Assembly (NCBI GenBank): GCA_020697475.1
Contig: JAJFMO010000203.1
Location: 1 to 6,748, forward strand
Reading direction: 5' to 3'
DNA length: 6,748 nt
Origin: Paenibacillaceae bacterium
GTDB lineage: Bacteria > Bacillota > Bacilli > Paenibacillales > NBRC-103111
Both the position numbers and the translations under genes were made by a program. Below the pieces are notes generated by a model. The model searched no databases and was not told where the DNA came from. It was given only the letters and a program-made list of their open reading frames with translations. Positions 1 through 6,516 of this stretch are shown one piece after another (position 1 is the stretch's first letter; the number at the start of each line of letters is the position of its first letter).

Positions 1-1884
1 AATATGGACGGTGTATCCGGCGATTGGTGTCCGCTGGGCTCCGGGAAGCATACATTATTCGCCGTGGAACCGGCAGCGAGAGGGCACGGAGATCACAGCC
101 AAAAAATCAGGCTGTTCAATAAAGACCGGTGCACAGCGGGAATCGGGCAAAAGCTGGAAGTGAAGGGAGATGTCTATTACCGTGTGAGAATCATTGCGAG
201 AGCCACGCGAGAGATTGCCAAGCTGCACTTCAAGCTTGTGGACCGGGGAAGCGCGGAGCTGCTCGGCTCGGCGGAGTTCGACATCCGCAGCCATCGGTGG
301 AAGGAGTTCGGCGGATGCATCCGGGCTTCGCGTTGTTGTATCGAGGCGGAGCTTCAAGTATGGGCCGTCCCGTTGCCGGCTTCCGACTGGGAGGATTCGG
401 TCTCGACGGGCCTCGTCTGGTTCGATCATATTTCCCTGCTTCCCGATCAAGAGAACGGGCTTCTGAAACAGGAAGTGTTCGAGATGGCGCAGCAGTTAAA
501 CTGCGGGATGATGCGGCTGGGCGGCAATATTATCAGCTTATATCACTGGGAAGATTTCATCGGCCCGACGGAGCTCAGGCCGAATGTGGTGAATGAGGCG
601 TGGGAGCATGCCGGCCATATCCATAAATATTTCGGCACTGACGAGTTTATCGAGCTGTGCCGGCAGCTGCAGGTTGAGCCCCAGATTTGTGTCAACATGG
701 GGACGGGGACGGCGGAAGAGGCGGCGAGATGGGTCGAGTACTGCAACGGCGATGCCGGCAGCGAGATGGGGGCCCTGCGTGCAGCAGGCGGTCATCCGGA
801 ACCATACGGGGTTAAATATTGGGAAGTCGGCAACGAAATGTATGGGCCGTGGCAGGCTGGAGTTTGCACCCCTGAGCAGTATGCTGCATCTTTCCTGGAA
901 TTCGCCAACGCCATGAAAACGAAGGATGCGTCCATCAAGCTGCTGGGGTGCGGGTGTTCAAGAGATTCGCTGTCGCCGGGATGGAACAAGAAGGTGCTGG
1001 AGCTTGCCGGGGAAGCGATGGACTTTCTCACTCTCCACCTTTATCAAGGCCAAAATTTCTTCGCCTTGGATGCGCAGACGCCGGGGCCGAAACGATTCAA
1101 AGCGATGGTTGCTTTCCCCGAAATCGCAAAATCGTTGTTTGGGGAAATAGCAGAACAGCTTCAAAATTCGGACAAGTTGAACCATATAAAACTCGCTGTA
1201 ACCGAGTGGAACACCATGTATTTCCCGAATCCCGATCTTCCGAATGCGCATACGCTGGAAGCTGCGGTCGCCAATGCATGCTTGTTGAACGAAATGATGC
1301 GACAAAGCGAGCTCGTTCAAATCGCCAATTTCTCCGATTTGGTTAACGGTTGGGTAGGCGGCTGCATCCGGGTGGGCGATTCTTACGAGCGAATGAAAAG
1401 ACCGGGCTGGAGCGGTCAAGGCGACGTCGTCTTCGGAACAGCAACGTATCACTTGCTGCAAATGTATGCGAATCGCAAGCCTCACCGCGTCGTCGAGACG
1501 ACGGTTCTCTGCGACACTTTTGATGCCGGCGACTCCAAACTCCCGCTGCGGCTGAACAAGTTAAAGAAGCTGGACGTTGTAGGCTGTATTTCCGAAGCAG
1601 GCGATACGCTGATATTATTTATCGTCAACCGTTCGCTGGATTCCATCCCGCTAACCTGCGATTTATCGAATTGGCAGCCGGCCAACGAGGCGGTTGTGCG
1701 AGTGCTGACAGGGACCGATTGCGAGGCGTATAACACGATTTTCGAACCGAACGTCCTTCGGGAAGCTGTCCACAACGTGGTCCTCACTTCATCTCAATGG
1801 AGCACGGCGCTCAAACCGCATTCCGTGTATGTGCTGGAGGCTCGGGTTGGCGTTGATTCCGCCGTTTCCAAACAAATCGGATAA
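1..1884 (+). CDS. GH51-type alpha-L-arabinofuranosidase, 5' end outside window
   Basis: This is a retaining glycoside hydrolase of the GH51 type, expected to remove terminal alpha-L-arabinofuranosyl residues from arabino-oligosaccharides. The frame is open to the left edge (codon 1-3 is Asn). The protein begins where its neighbour is already about 80 residues in, so the start and the N-terminal FGxFxE strand are probably missing; the ATG at 4 is unlikely to be the true start. Numbering from that ATG, residues about 10-150 form a beta-rich insert like the CBM4_9-like domain of long GH51 enzymes. The barrel follows, with RLGGN (171-175) and WEDFIGP (182-188), a GH51 hallmark. YWEVGNE places the acid/base at Glu278, and VTEWN places the nucleophile at Glu401. 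Residues about 480-615 form the C-terminal beta-sandwich, ending with the family-like KPHSVYVLE. Both catalytic residues are intact. The gene is followed after 77 bp by a second GH51 gene, so they are probably co-transcribed. Family is confident; exact substrate is inferred. Confidence 0.9.
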   Translation, partial: NMDGVSGDWCPLGSGKHTLFAVEPAARGHGDHSQKIRLFNKDRCTAGIGQKLEVKGDVYYRVRIIARATREIAKLHFKLVDRGSAELLGSAEFDIRSHRWKEFGGCIRASRCCIEAELQVWAVPLPASDWEDSVSTGLVWFDHISLLPDQENGLLKQEVFEMAQQLNCGMMRLGGNIISLYHWEDFIGPTELRPNVVNEAWEHAGHIHKYFGTDEFIELCRQLQVEPQICVNMGTGTAEEAARWVEYCNGDAGSEMGALRAAGGHPEPYGVKYWEVGNEMYGPWQAGVCTPEQYAASFLEFANAMKTKDASIKLLGCGCSRDSLSPGWNKKVLELAGEAMDFLTLHLYQGQNFFALDAQTPGPKRFKAMVAFPEIAKSLFGEIAEQLQNSDKLNHIKLAVTEWNTMYFPNPDLPNAHTLEAAVANACLLNEMMRQSELVQIANFSDLVNGWVGGCIRVGDSYERMKRPGWSGQGDVVFGTATYHLLQMYANRKPHRVVETTVLCDTFDAGDSKLPLRLNKLKKLDVVGCISEAGDTLILFIVNRSLDSIPLTCDLSNWQPANEAVVRVLTGTDCEAYNTIFEPNVLREAVHNVVLTSSQWSTALKPHSVYVLEARVGVDSAVSKQIG

Positions 1885-1949
1885 CATTTCAAGTTTTTGT
1901 GTAACGAATTAGGCTCCGGCAAGCTTCATACTGGAGTCAGTTAGGGAAA

Positions 1950-1964
1950 GGAGGAACTGAATTG
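1950..1964 (+). promoter_or_regulatory. Ribosome binding site fixing a TTG start
   Basis: AAAGGAGG (1947-1954) lies 7 nt upstream of TTG at 1962. This ideal spacing supports the TTG as the start of the second GH51 gene over the in-frame GTG at 1974. The 77-bp gap from the previous gene shows no terminator: a weak 6-bp stem (GGCTCC / GGAGTC, near 1911-1938) has no T-tract. This favours transcription continuing from the upstream gene. Confidence 0.75.
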
Positions 1965-4094
1965 GGTCTTCATGTGCGAATCGGGGATGTAGCTGGACAG
2001 GCGAGTCCATGGCGCATCGACAAACGAATATTCGGGAAATTTTTCGAAATGAACGGGAGAGATACTTACCCGGGCATCGTGGAAGACTGCATAGCCAACG
2101 GTTCGTTCGAGCAGTGGCACTCCAAAAGAAAGAAAGACGGAACCAATCTGCCGTGGACGATGCGGACGGAAATTATGTACAGGGATACCCCTATGACTCC
2201 TGGCCTTGCCTACCCCTGGGAACCGGTGAATTATTCGGACGGAGTGTTCGAGCAACCGGACGGGGGGATTCATGGCAAACAGCAATGGCGAAGATTCCAA
2301 AGAATTCATTTGACGGAAGGCTCCGAAAAGCGGGGCATTTCCCAGCGGATTACTTTGGTGGACGAACGGACACTGGAATACCGTCTACGGTTTTACGCGC
2401 GTTCGTCATGTCCGAATCCCCGATTGTACGCCGGACTGGAAGATAAGGCCGGAATGAGTTTAAGTACTGGCGTCGTTGAGTTGGACAGCGAGCGGGGCGA
2501 GTGGAAGCGATACGAGATCGGGCTCACTCTGGCCCAGGCAAGCCAATATCGCTACGCCGAGTCCCCCTTCGGGGAATACCGCTTGAGCTTGATCGCGGAA
2601 GCCGAAGGCGCTGGAGAAGTTGATCTGGACTGGGTGATGTTGTCTTCGGGAGATGCTGTCGAGGGATTGTTCAACAAGACGACGATCGAGCTGCTCCAAC
2701 AGTACCATGTTACTTCCATCCGTTGGGGAGGCAACTATGCGAACGAATACAACTGGAAGGATGGCATCGGGCCGTGGGAGCAGCGTCCGGTTCGGGACAA
2801 TCTGAACTGGGGCGGTCTGGAGCCGAACTATTTCGGTACGAACGAATTTTTGCAGTTTTGCCGGTTGGTCGGGGCGGAGCCGCTCTTGAATGTCGGATTC
2901 AGCTACGATCTGCCTCCCGAGTTGGCGGCGGAATGGGTGGAATACGTCAACGGGGATACGAGTACGCCTATGGGCAAACTCCGCGCCGAGCATGGTTATC
3001 CATAGCCGTGGGGGGTCAAGCTGTGGCAAATCGGCAACGAGACCTATGGGGATTATCAATTCGGCTACACGAAAACGATAGATTTCGCCCAGCGGATTCA
3101 AACCTATTACGAATTGATGAAAAAAGCGGATCCAACCTTGACGATCTTCGTTGCCGGGGCGGACCCGATGTATGTCGACTTTTCGGAAATTCCCGGGCAA
3201 CCGCCCATATGGAATCGCCGATTGTTCGAGCATGCGGGACCGTCCTATATCGACGGCCTCGACATTCACCAATACACGAGGGGTATCCGCGATTTCGGCT
3301 TGCGTCGAGAATGGCTGGAGAAAAATCAAGCGGACCCGATTTTCTATAATCAAGTTCTGGCCGCTTATCCGACACAGTACGAAGTTCTCATTCGCGAGTT
3401 GAAGGAGTTGGCCAAGGGATACGGATTTCAACCGCTCATACTCGAAATCGGCGAATGGAATCTCGAGCCGGAAACGGAAGCGGGTTGGCCCAATGCGGAA
3501 TACGAGACGATGGCGCATGCCTGTTACGTGGCCTCCATGTTCAACGCCTTCATCCGGCAAGGCGATTCCGTCAAATTCGCTTATCAGAGGGACAATACAT
3601 TGTACTATCGGGCATACCCGGTCGATATGCGGCCCGTGAACCCCGGCAACGACACGTCCCGACTGTATGCCGAGCTTTTCATGCGAACGGATACGGGTTG
3701 GCGGTGCCTGGAACTGGGGAAGGAAGCTTCCGGCTTCGACATGCCTCAAACTTGGGTTCGAATCCGCCCCATGGAGAAGATTCCCTATATCGACGCTACA
3801 GCCATTCTTTCCGACAGTGGAGATGAGATCGTGCTGTTTGCGGCAAATCGGGACCTTAAGGCTGCTCACACTTTAAAAGTTGAAGGACAGTGGGAGGCGG
3901 AAGCTGTCCAAATGAGTGCGAAGCTGCAGTTTAGCGATTCGCCTTTCATGCGCCAGGAAAACTGGTATGAGGCGAACGGGTATCGGATCTCCGACCTGGA
4001 ATTGACGAGTGGTCCGGACGGCTGCACAGAACTCGCCATGCCCGCCGGCTCCGTTGCTCGATTAACGATTAAACTTTTTAATAAAGGGGAATGA
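1962..4094 (+). pseudogene. GH51-type alpha-L-arabinofuranosidase interrupted by an in-frame amber codon
   Basis: This is a second GH51-type arabinofuranosidase, about 710 codons if read through. Residues 24-29 (FGKFFE) start the barrel. NGSFE (46-50) opens a CBM4_9-like insert of about 190 residues. RWGGN (254-258) and DGIGPWEQRP (from 267) are GH51 hallmarks. The acid/base is Glu360 in QIGNE, the nucleophile is Glu498 in IGEWN, and a beta-sandwich fills about 600-705. There is no signal peptide, so the enzyme is probably cytoplasmic. The frame is broken by TAG at 3003-3005 (residue 348). Before it the product is 347 residues and lacks both catalytic Glu residues. After it the same frame stays open and conserved to TGA 4092-4094. 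The next possible start, TTG 3114 or ATG 3117, lies beyond the acid/base and has no visible ribosome binding site, so neither fragment should be an active enzyme. The cause may be a recent nonsense mutation, a sequencing error or readthrough. The protein is clearly divergent from the upstream paralogue, so it is not a recent duplicate. Confidence 0.85.
3003..3005 (+). other. In-frame TAG splitting the second GH51 gene
   Basis: The local reading is HGYP-stop-PWGVKLWQIGNE. The upstream paralogue reads GGHPEPYGVKYWEVGNE at the same place, with Glu (GAA at 799-801) opposite the stop. One G-to-T change from GAG would give TAG. No frameshift occurs on either side. Confidence 0.9.
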
Positions 4095-4099
4095 ACGTG
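4083..4099 (+). promoter_or_regulatory. Ribosome binding site and stop/start junction choosing a GTG start
   Basis: AAAGGGGA (4083-4090) abuts an ATG at 4091 that overlaps the GH51 stop as ATGA. It sits about 6 nt before GTG at 4097, which is the normal spacing. Starting at the GTG also gives a standard lipoprotein signal peptide (MKKHLLLL), so GTG 4097 is preferred over ATG 4091. The ribosome binding site lies inside the last codons of the upstream gene, which suggests translational coupling. Confidence 0.65.
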
Positions 4100-5647
4100 A
4101 AAAAGCACTTGTTGTTGTTATCTCTTGTCTTTGCGATGGGCAGCCTTGCGGCATGCACGTCGAATGGAAGCAAGGATGCGGAATCCGGAACAACACCGCC
4201 GGCCTCATCGGCTGAGTCGAATGCGAATGCGGACGATCTTTCGAAAACGATGAACATCTCGTTAATGGTTCCGCAATATGCGGAAATTGGGCCTTCGAGC
4301 GATTCGGAGCTCGTGAAGAGATTGAATGAGAAGCTGAATATCAAGCTGGACATCCAGTGGGTACCCGGTGCGAATTATAACGACAAGGTCAGCGTGTTGG
4401 CCGCTTCGAACAGCCTTCCCGACGTATACAGGGTGGCCACCCAGGATTACATGCAGTGGCGGGATCGCGGGGTGTTCCTGGACGTTAAGCCTTCGCTTGC
4501 CAAATACCCGAATTTGACCAAGCAGCTTCCGGAGCAAGCATGGAATGAGCTGAATGACAAAGACCATTACTACGGGATTCCTTATTACAGCATTCCTCAC
4601 CTGTTCTCCTTGTCGATTCGACAGGATTGGCTGGATCATCTGCATTTGAAAACGCCGAACACGGTTGACGAATTTTATAATGTTGCCAAAGCGTTCGTTA
4701 CGCAAGATCCGGATGGAGACGGCAAAGCGGACACAACCGGGTTCTCGATCATCGTGAATTCGAATGGCACTTTCGGAAACGCCGAATATTTGGAGGGCGC
4801 CTTCGGGCTGGGCAACGAATGGGCGTTGAAGGACGGCAAGCTGGTGGCGATGCAAGCACAGAAGGACGAACTGAAGGCGTTCATCGGCTTCTTGCGCAAT
4901 GCTTATGCCGAGGGCGTGCTGGACAAAAACTTCCTGGTGATGAAACCGGCGGATGCCAGAACGAAGCTGTGGAACGGGCAAGTGGGCATTCAGCGCGTCA
5001 ACCCGAACGAAGCGTTGCGATTGGATGAGCCCAACATTCAGAAAAATTTCCCGCAGGCCAAGCTTGTTCAACTCGCTCCTCCGGCCGGGCCGACTGGTAT
5101 CAGGGCGTTGCAGACGGACGGCATGGGTCAAACCAAGGTTGTCATTAACGCCAAGACCGACCCGGCGAAACAGCAGCGAATCTTGAAACTGCTCGACTAC
5201 ATGCTTTCCGATGAAGGTTACGATCTCATCAAAGAGGGTGTGGAGGGGGTCGACTATAAGAAAAACGCGGACGGAACTTTTGAGAAACTCGATACGAAAA
5301 TTTCGGGCAGTCTGTTGTCCATCAACTTTTTCCGGCGTGCCGACAAGGCAATTCAGCTTCATAAATACAACGATCAAAGTTATGTGAAAGAGGTCACGCA
5401 ATGGCTGGACAACAACGACAAGTACGATTGGCCGAATTACGGATTAGGCTTGGCTGTGGAGACGGAAGCGTACAAGAAAGTCAATTTTGCAACGCTGAAT
5501 ACGAAGTGGATGTCTTCCATGGTTAAGGTGATTACCGGAGCCGCTCCGATGGAAGAGGTCGACAACGCCGTGAACGAATGGCTCAAGAATGGCGGAGAGC
5601 AATTGACCCAGGAAGTGAATGCGATTTATAGCCAACGCAATAAGTAA
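4097..5647 (+). CDS. Sugar ABC-transporter substrate-binding lipoprotein (family 1, LplA/YtcQ-like)
   Basis: This is an extracellular solute-binding protein of 516 residues that would capture an oligosaccharide and deliver it to an ABC importer. The signal peptide has a KK n-region, a Leu-rich core and the lipobox LAAC, with Cys20 lipidated after cleavage. A Ser/Ala/Asn-rich linker (about 21-52) follows, as is usual for Gram-positive lipoproteins. The mature part contains SLPDVYRV (near 110-117), typical of family 1 binding proteins. DPDGDGKAD (204-212) is a DxDxDGxxD calcium-loop-like motif often seen in large Paenibacillus binding proteins. The length fits the LplA/YtcQ group. The gene is the last of the operon, directly behind the two arabinofuranosidase genes and ahead of a terminator, so its ligand may be an arabino-oligosaccharide; this is inference from context. 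The partner permeases are not in the window. If the upstream amber codon is real, coupling and polarity could lower expression of this gene. Confidence 0.92.
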   Translation: MKKHLLLLSLVFAMGSLAACTSNGSKDAESGTTPPASSAESNANADDLSKTMNISLMVPQYAEIGPSSDSELVKRLNEKLNIKLDIQWVPGANYNDKVSVLAASNSLPDVYRVATQDYMQWRDRGVFLDVKPSLAKYPNLTKQLPEQAWNELNDKDHYYGIPYYSIPHLFSLSIRQDWLDHLHLKTPNTVDEFYNVAKAFVTQDPDGDGKADTTGFSIIVNSNGTFGNAEYLEGAFGLGNEWALKDGKLVAMQAQKDELKAFIGFLRNAYAEGVLDKNFLVMKPADARTKLWNGQVGIQRVNPNEALRLDEPNIQKNFPQAKLVQLAPPAGPTGIRALQTDGMGQTKVVINAKTDPAKQQRILKLLDYMLSDEGYDLIKEGVEGVDYKKNADGTFEKLDTKISGSLLSINFFRRADKAIQLHKYNDQSYVKEVTQWLDNNDKYDWPNYGLGLAVETEAYKKVNFATLNTKWMSSMVKVITGAAPMEEVDNAVNEWLKNGGEQLTQEVNAIYSQRNK

Positions 5648-5667
5648 TAGCCAAGTGAAGAGCGAAG

Positions 5668-5704
5668 AAGGCAGGTGCGTCCTATGGGATGTGCCTGCCT
5701 TTTT
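5668..5704 (+). terminator. Rho-independent terminator of the sugar operon
   Basis: A 15-bp stem runs from 5668-5682 (AAGGCAGGTGCGTCC) to 5687-5701 (GGATGTGCCTGCCTT), with three G-U pairs and a TATG loop. It is followed at once by a T-tract at 5700-5704. It starts 20 bp after the lipoprotein stop codon and closes the operon. Confidence 0.9.
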
Positions 5705-5730
5705 GAACCTTTATAGATTTTATAAGATCC

Positions 5731-5785
5731 GGGGCCCCCGCAAAGTACCTGATGCAACTTCGAAGCAAGGCCCCACTTTGTGGGG
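5731..5785 (+). repeat. GC-rich intergenic inverted-repeat element with alternative hairpins
   Basis: CCCCGCAAAGT (5736-5746) pairs with ACTTTGTGGGG (5775-5785) over 11 bp with one G-U pair, enclosing a 28-nt loop. The 3' arm can instead fold into a local hairpin, CCCCAC-TTT-GTGGGG (5771-5785), and GGGGCCCC (5731-5738) is itself a palindrome. GGGG 5731-5734 could also pair with CCCC 5771-5774. The structures exclude one another. It could be a dispersed intergenic repeat, a bidirectional terminator, or a leader RNA of the next gene. There is no good T-tract after it on the + strand. Confidence 0.5.
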
Positions 5786-5789
5786 TTAT

Positions 5790-5818
5790 TTGGCAAAACC
5801 GCCGCCACCTCTCATAAG
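5790..5818 (+). promoter_or_regulatory. Candidate sigma-A promoter for the small anchored protein
   Basis: TTGGCA (5790-5795, 5 of 6 matches to TTGACA) is 17 bp from CATAAG (5813-5818, 4 of 6 matches to TATAAT). TATACT at 5827-5832 is a closer -10 match but has no -35 at proper spacing. The assignment is by pattern only. Confidence 0.35.
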
Positions 5819-5846
5819 ATAGAGGATATACTCCGACATATCTTAT
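5814..5846 (+). promoter_or_regulatory. 8-bp inverted repeat around the start region (possible operator)
   Basis: ATAAGATA (5814-5821) and TATCTTAT (5839-5846) are perfect inverted copies separated by 17 bp, about 25 bp centre to centre. They overlap the candidate -10 and end just before the ribosome binding site GGAGGG (5850-5855). CTCC (5831-5834) is also complementary to GGAG (5850-5853). The arrangement could be a repressor operator or an RNA hairpin close to the ribosome binding site. Confidence 0.35.
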
Positions 5847-5861
5847 ATTGGAGGGATTTGC

Positions 5862-6401
5862 ATGAAGAAACTTCTCATATTTGTGCTTCTGCTCGCATCG
5901 CTTGCATACATCGGCAAAGCCGCCGCGTTTCGCTACATTGCCCCGACCGACACGCACGATTTATCGTATAGCGAAATATCCATAGCTCCCAAAATCGTCG
6001 ACATGGTCAAAAACCGGCAATTCGCCGCCACTTTGACAGAAGCCGATGTGAACAGCTTGCTCAAGCAAGCGCTCGCGAGACACCCGCAGTTGAACGACGA
6101 GGTCACTGTGACCGGGGCGGACTTTCATCTTGACGGCAGCCGGCTGACGGCCGACCTTAACCTACTTTACCACGGCAACATCCCGATCGGGGCGACCTGT
6201 TACTTTCAGCTGTCCGCGGCCGGCTCCGTGTTAACAGCAACTTACGACGGCGCGACGGTGAAGGCGATTGCCATTCCCCCGGCGTGGGTTACCGTCCCCC
6301 CGCTTGAAATTGATCTGAACGAATATATGCCGTCCCTTGTCGGAATCGACCGAATCGACTTTGCCGGAACAGGGGTAACCTTACACTTCGCGCTGCGATA
6401 A
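5862..6401 (+). CDS. Small membrane-anchored or secreted protein, possibly YpmS/DUF2140-like
   Basis: This is a 179-residue protein whose family I do not firmly recognise. The start is well supported: GGAGGG (5850-5855) lies 6 nt before ATG. Residues 1-22 form an n-region KK plus a hydrophobic segment (about 4-18) and then GKAAA, so the protein is either anchored by its N-terminus or cleaved after the Ala run. It has no lipobox Cys. The exported part has an early LTEADVNSLLKQAL helix (about 58-71), then alternating hydrophobic beta strands, a PPAWVTVPP turn (about 138-146) and a closing strand ending in ALR. This layout (anchor, LTxxDVNxLLK helix, beta-rich body with P-WV near the end) recalls the YpmS/DUF2140 group, but that link is tentative. 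It lies downstream of the operon terminator with its own likely promoter, so it is not part of the sugar operon. No clear terminator follows. Confidence 0.85.
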   Translation: MKKLLIFVLLLASLAYIGKAAAFRYIAPTDTHDLSYSEISIAPKIVDMVKNRQFAATLTEADVNSLLKQALARHPQLNDEVTVTGADFHLDGSRLTADLNLLYHGNIPIGATCYFQLSAAGSVLTATYDGATVKAIAIPPAWVTVPPLEIDLNEYMPSLVGIDRIDFAGTGVTLHFALR

Positions 6402-6466
6402 CAACCATCAGGAAGCCGTCAGCCATCGGTGAGCTTGCAGCCATTCCCTGCCGATAAGGAATCGGG

Positions 6467-6472
6467 TATGAT
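6467..6472 (+). promoter_or_regulatory. Candidate -10 element for the FHA-domain gene
   Basis: TATGAT (5 of 6 matches to TATAAT) lies 44 bp before the GTG start. The -35 region at 17 bp spacing (TTCCCT, 6444-6449) is poor. A 5-bp inverted repeat, ATTCC (6443-6447) / GGAAT (6458-6462), lies in the spacer and might mark an activator or repressor site. This is weak support only. Confidence 0.25.
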
Positions 6473-6484
6473 GAAAGTAATAGG

Positions 6485-6502
6485 TTTGTTTATTTGAACA
6501 AA
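6485..6502 (+). repeat. Short hairpin just upstream of the FHA gene ribosome binding site
   Basis: TTTGTT (6485-6490) and AACAAA (6497-6502) form a perfect 6-bp stem with a 6-nt loop. The 3' arm shares its last three A residues with AAAGGAGG (6500-6507). If transcription starts near 6479, the hairpin would lie at the very 5' end of the mRNA. It is AT-rich and short, so any effect is uncertain. Confidence 0.3.
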
Positions 6503-6516
6503 GGAGGCCGCTGGAC

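Noticed and set aside
1911..1938. A stem GGCTCC / GGAGTC between the two GH51 genes as a terminator
   Set aside because: The stem is only 6 bp with one G-U pair and a long loop, and no T-tract follows.
2460..3869. A 469-codon open frame on the minus strand across the amber site
   Set aside because: It lies wholly antisense to the GH51 gene and has no ribosome binding site. Its translation is rich in Arg, Pro, His and Gln with no recognisable motif. It stays open because TTA, CTA and TCA are rare in that frame, so it is a codon-usage shadow.
4091..4093. ATG 4091 as the start of the binding lipoprotein
   Set aside because: It directly abuts the ribosome binding site with essentially no spacing. 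GTG 4097 has normal spacing and gives a cleaner signal peptide. ATG remains possible.
3114..4094. A separate downstream gene starting at TTG 3114 or ATG 3117
   Set aside because: It is in the same frame as the upstream half, begins in the middle of the barrel after the acid/base Glu, and has no ribosome binding site. It is the 3' part of the interrupted GH51 gene.
4262..5401. A 379-codon open frame on the minus strand inside the binding-protein gene
   Set aside because: It is antisense to a confident lipoprotein gene, its composition is not protein-like, and there is no start signal.
6402..6466. A terminator after the small exported protein
   Set aside because: Only short complementary pieces are present (for example ATCGG 6425-6429 with CCGAT 6451-6455), with no compact stem and no T-tract.
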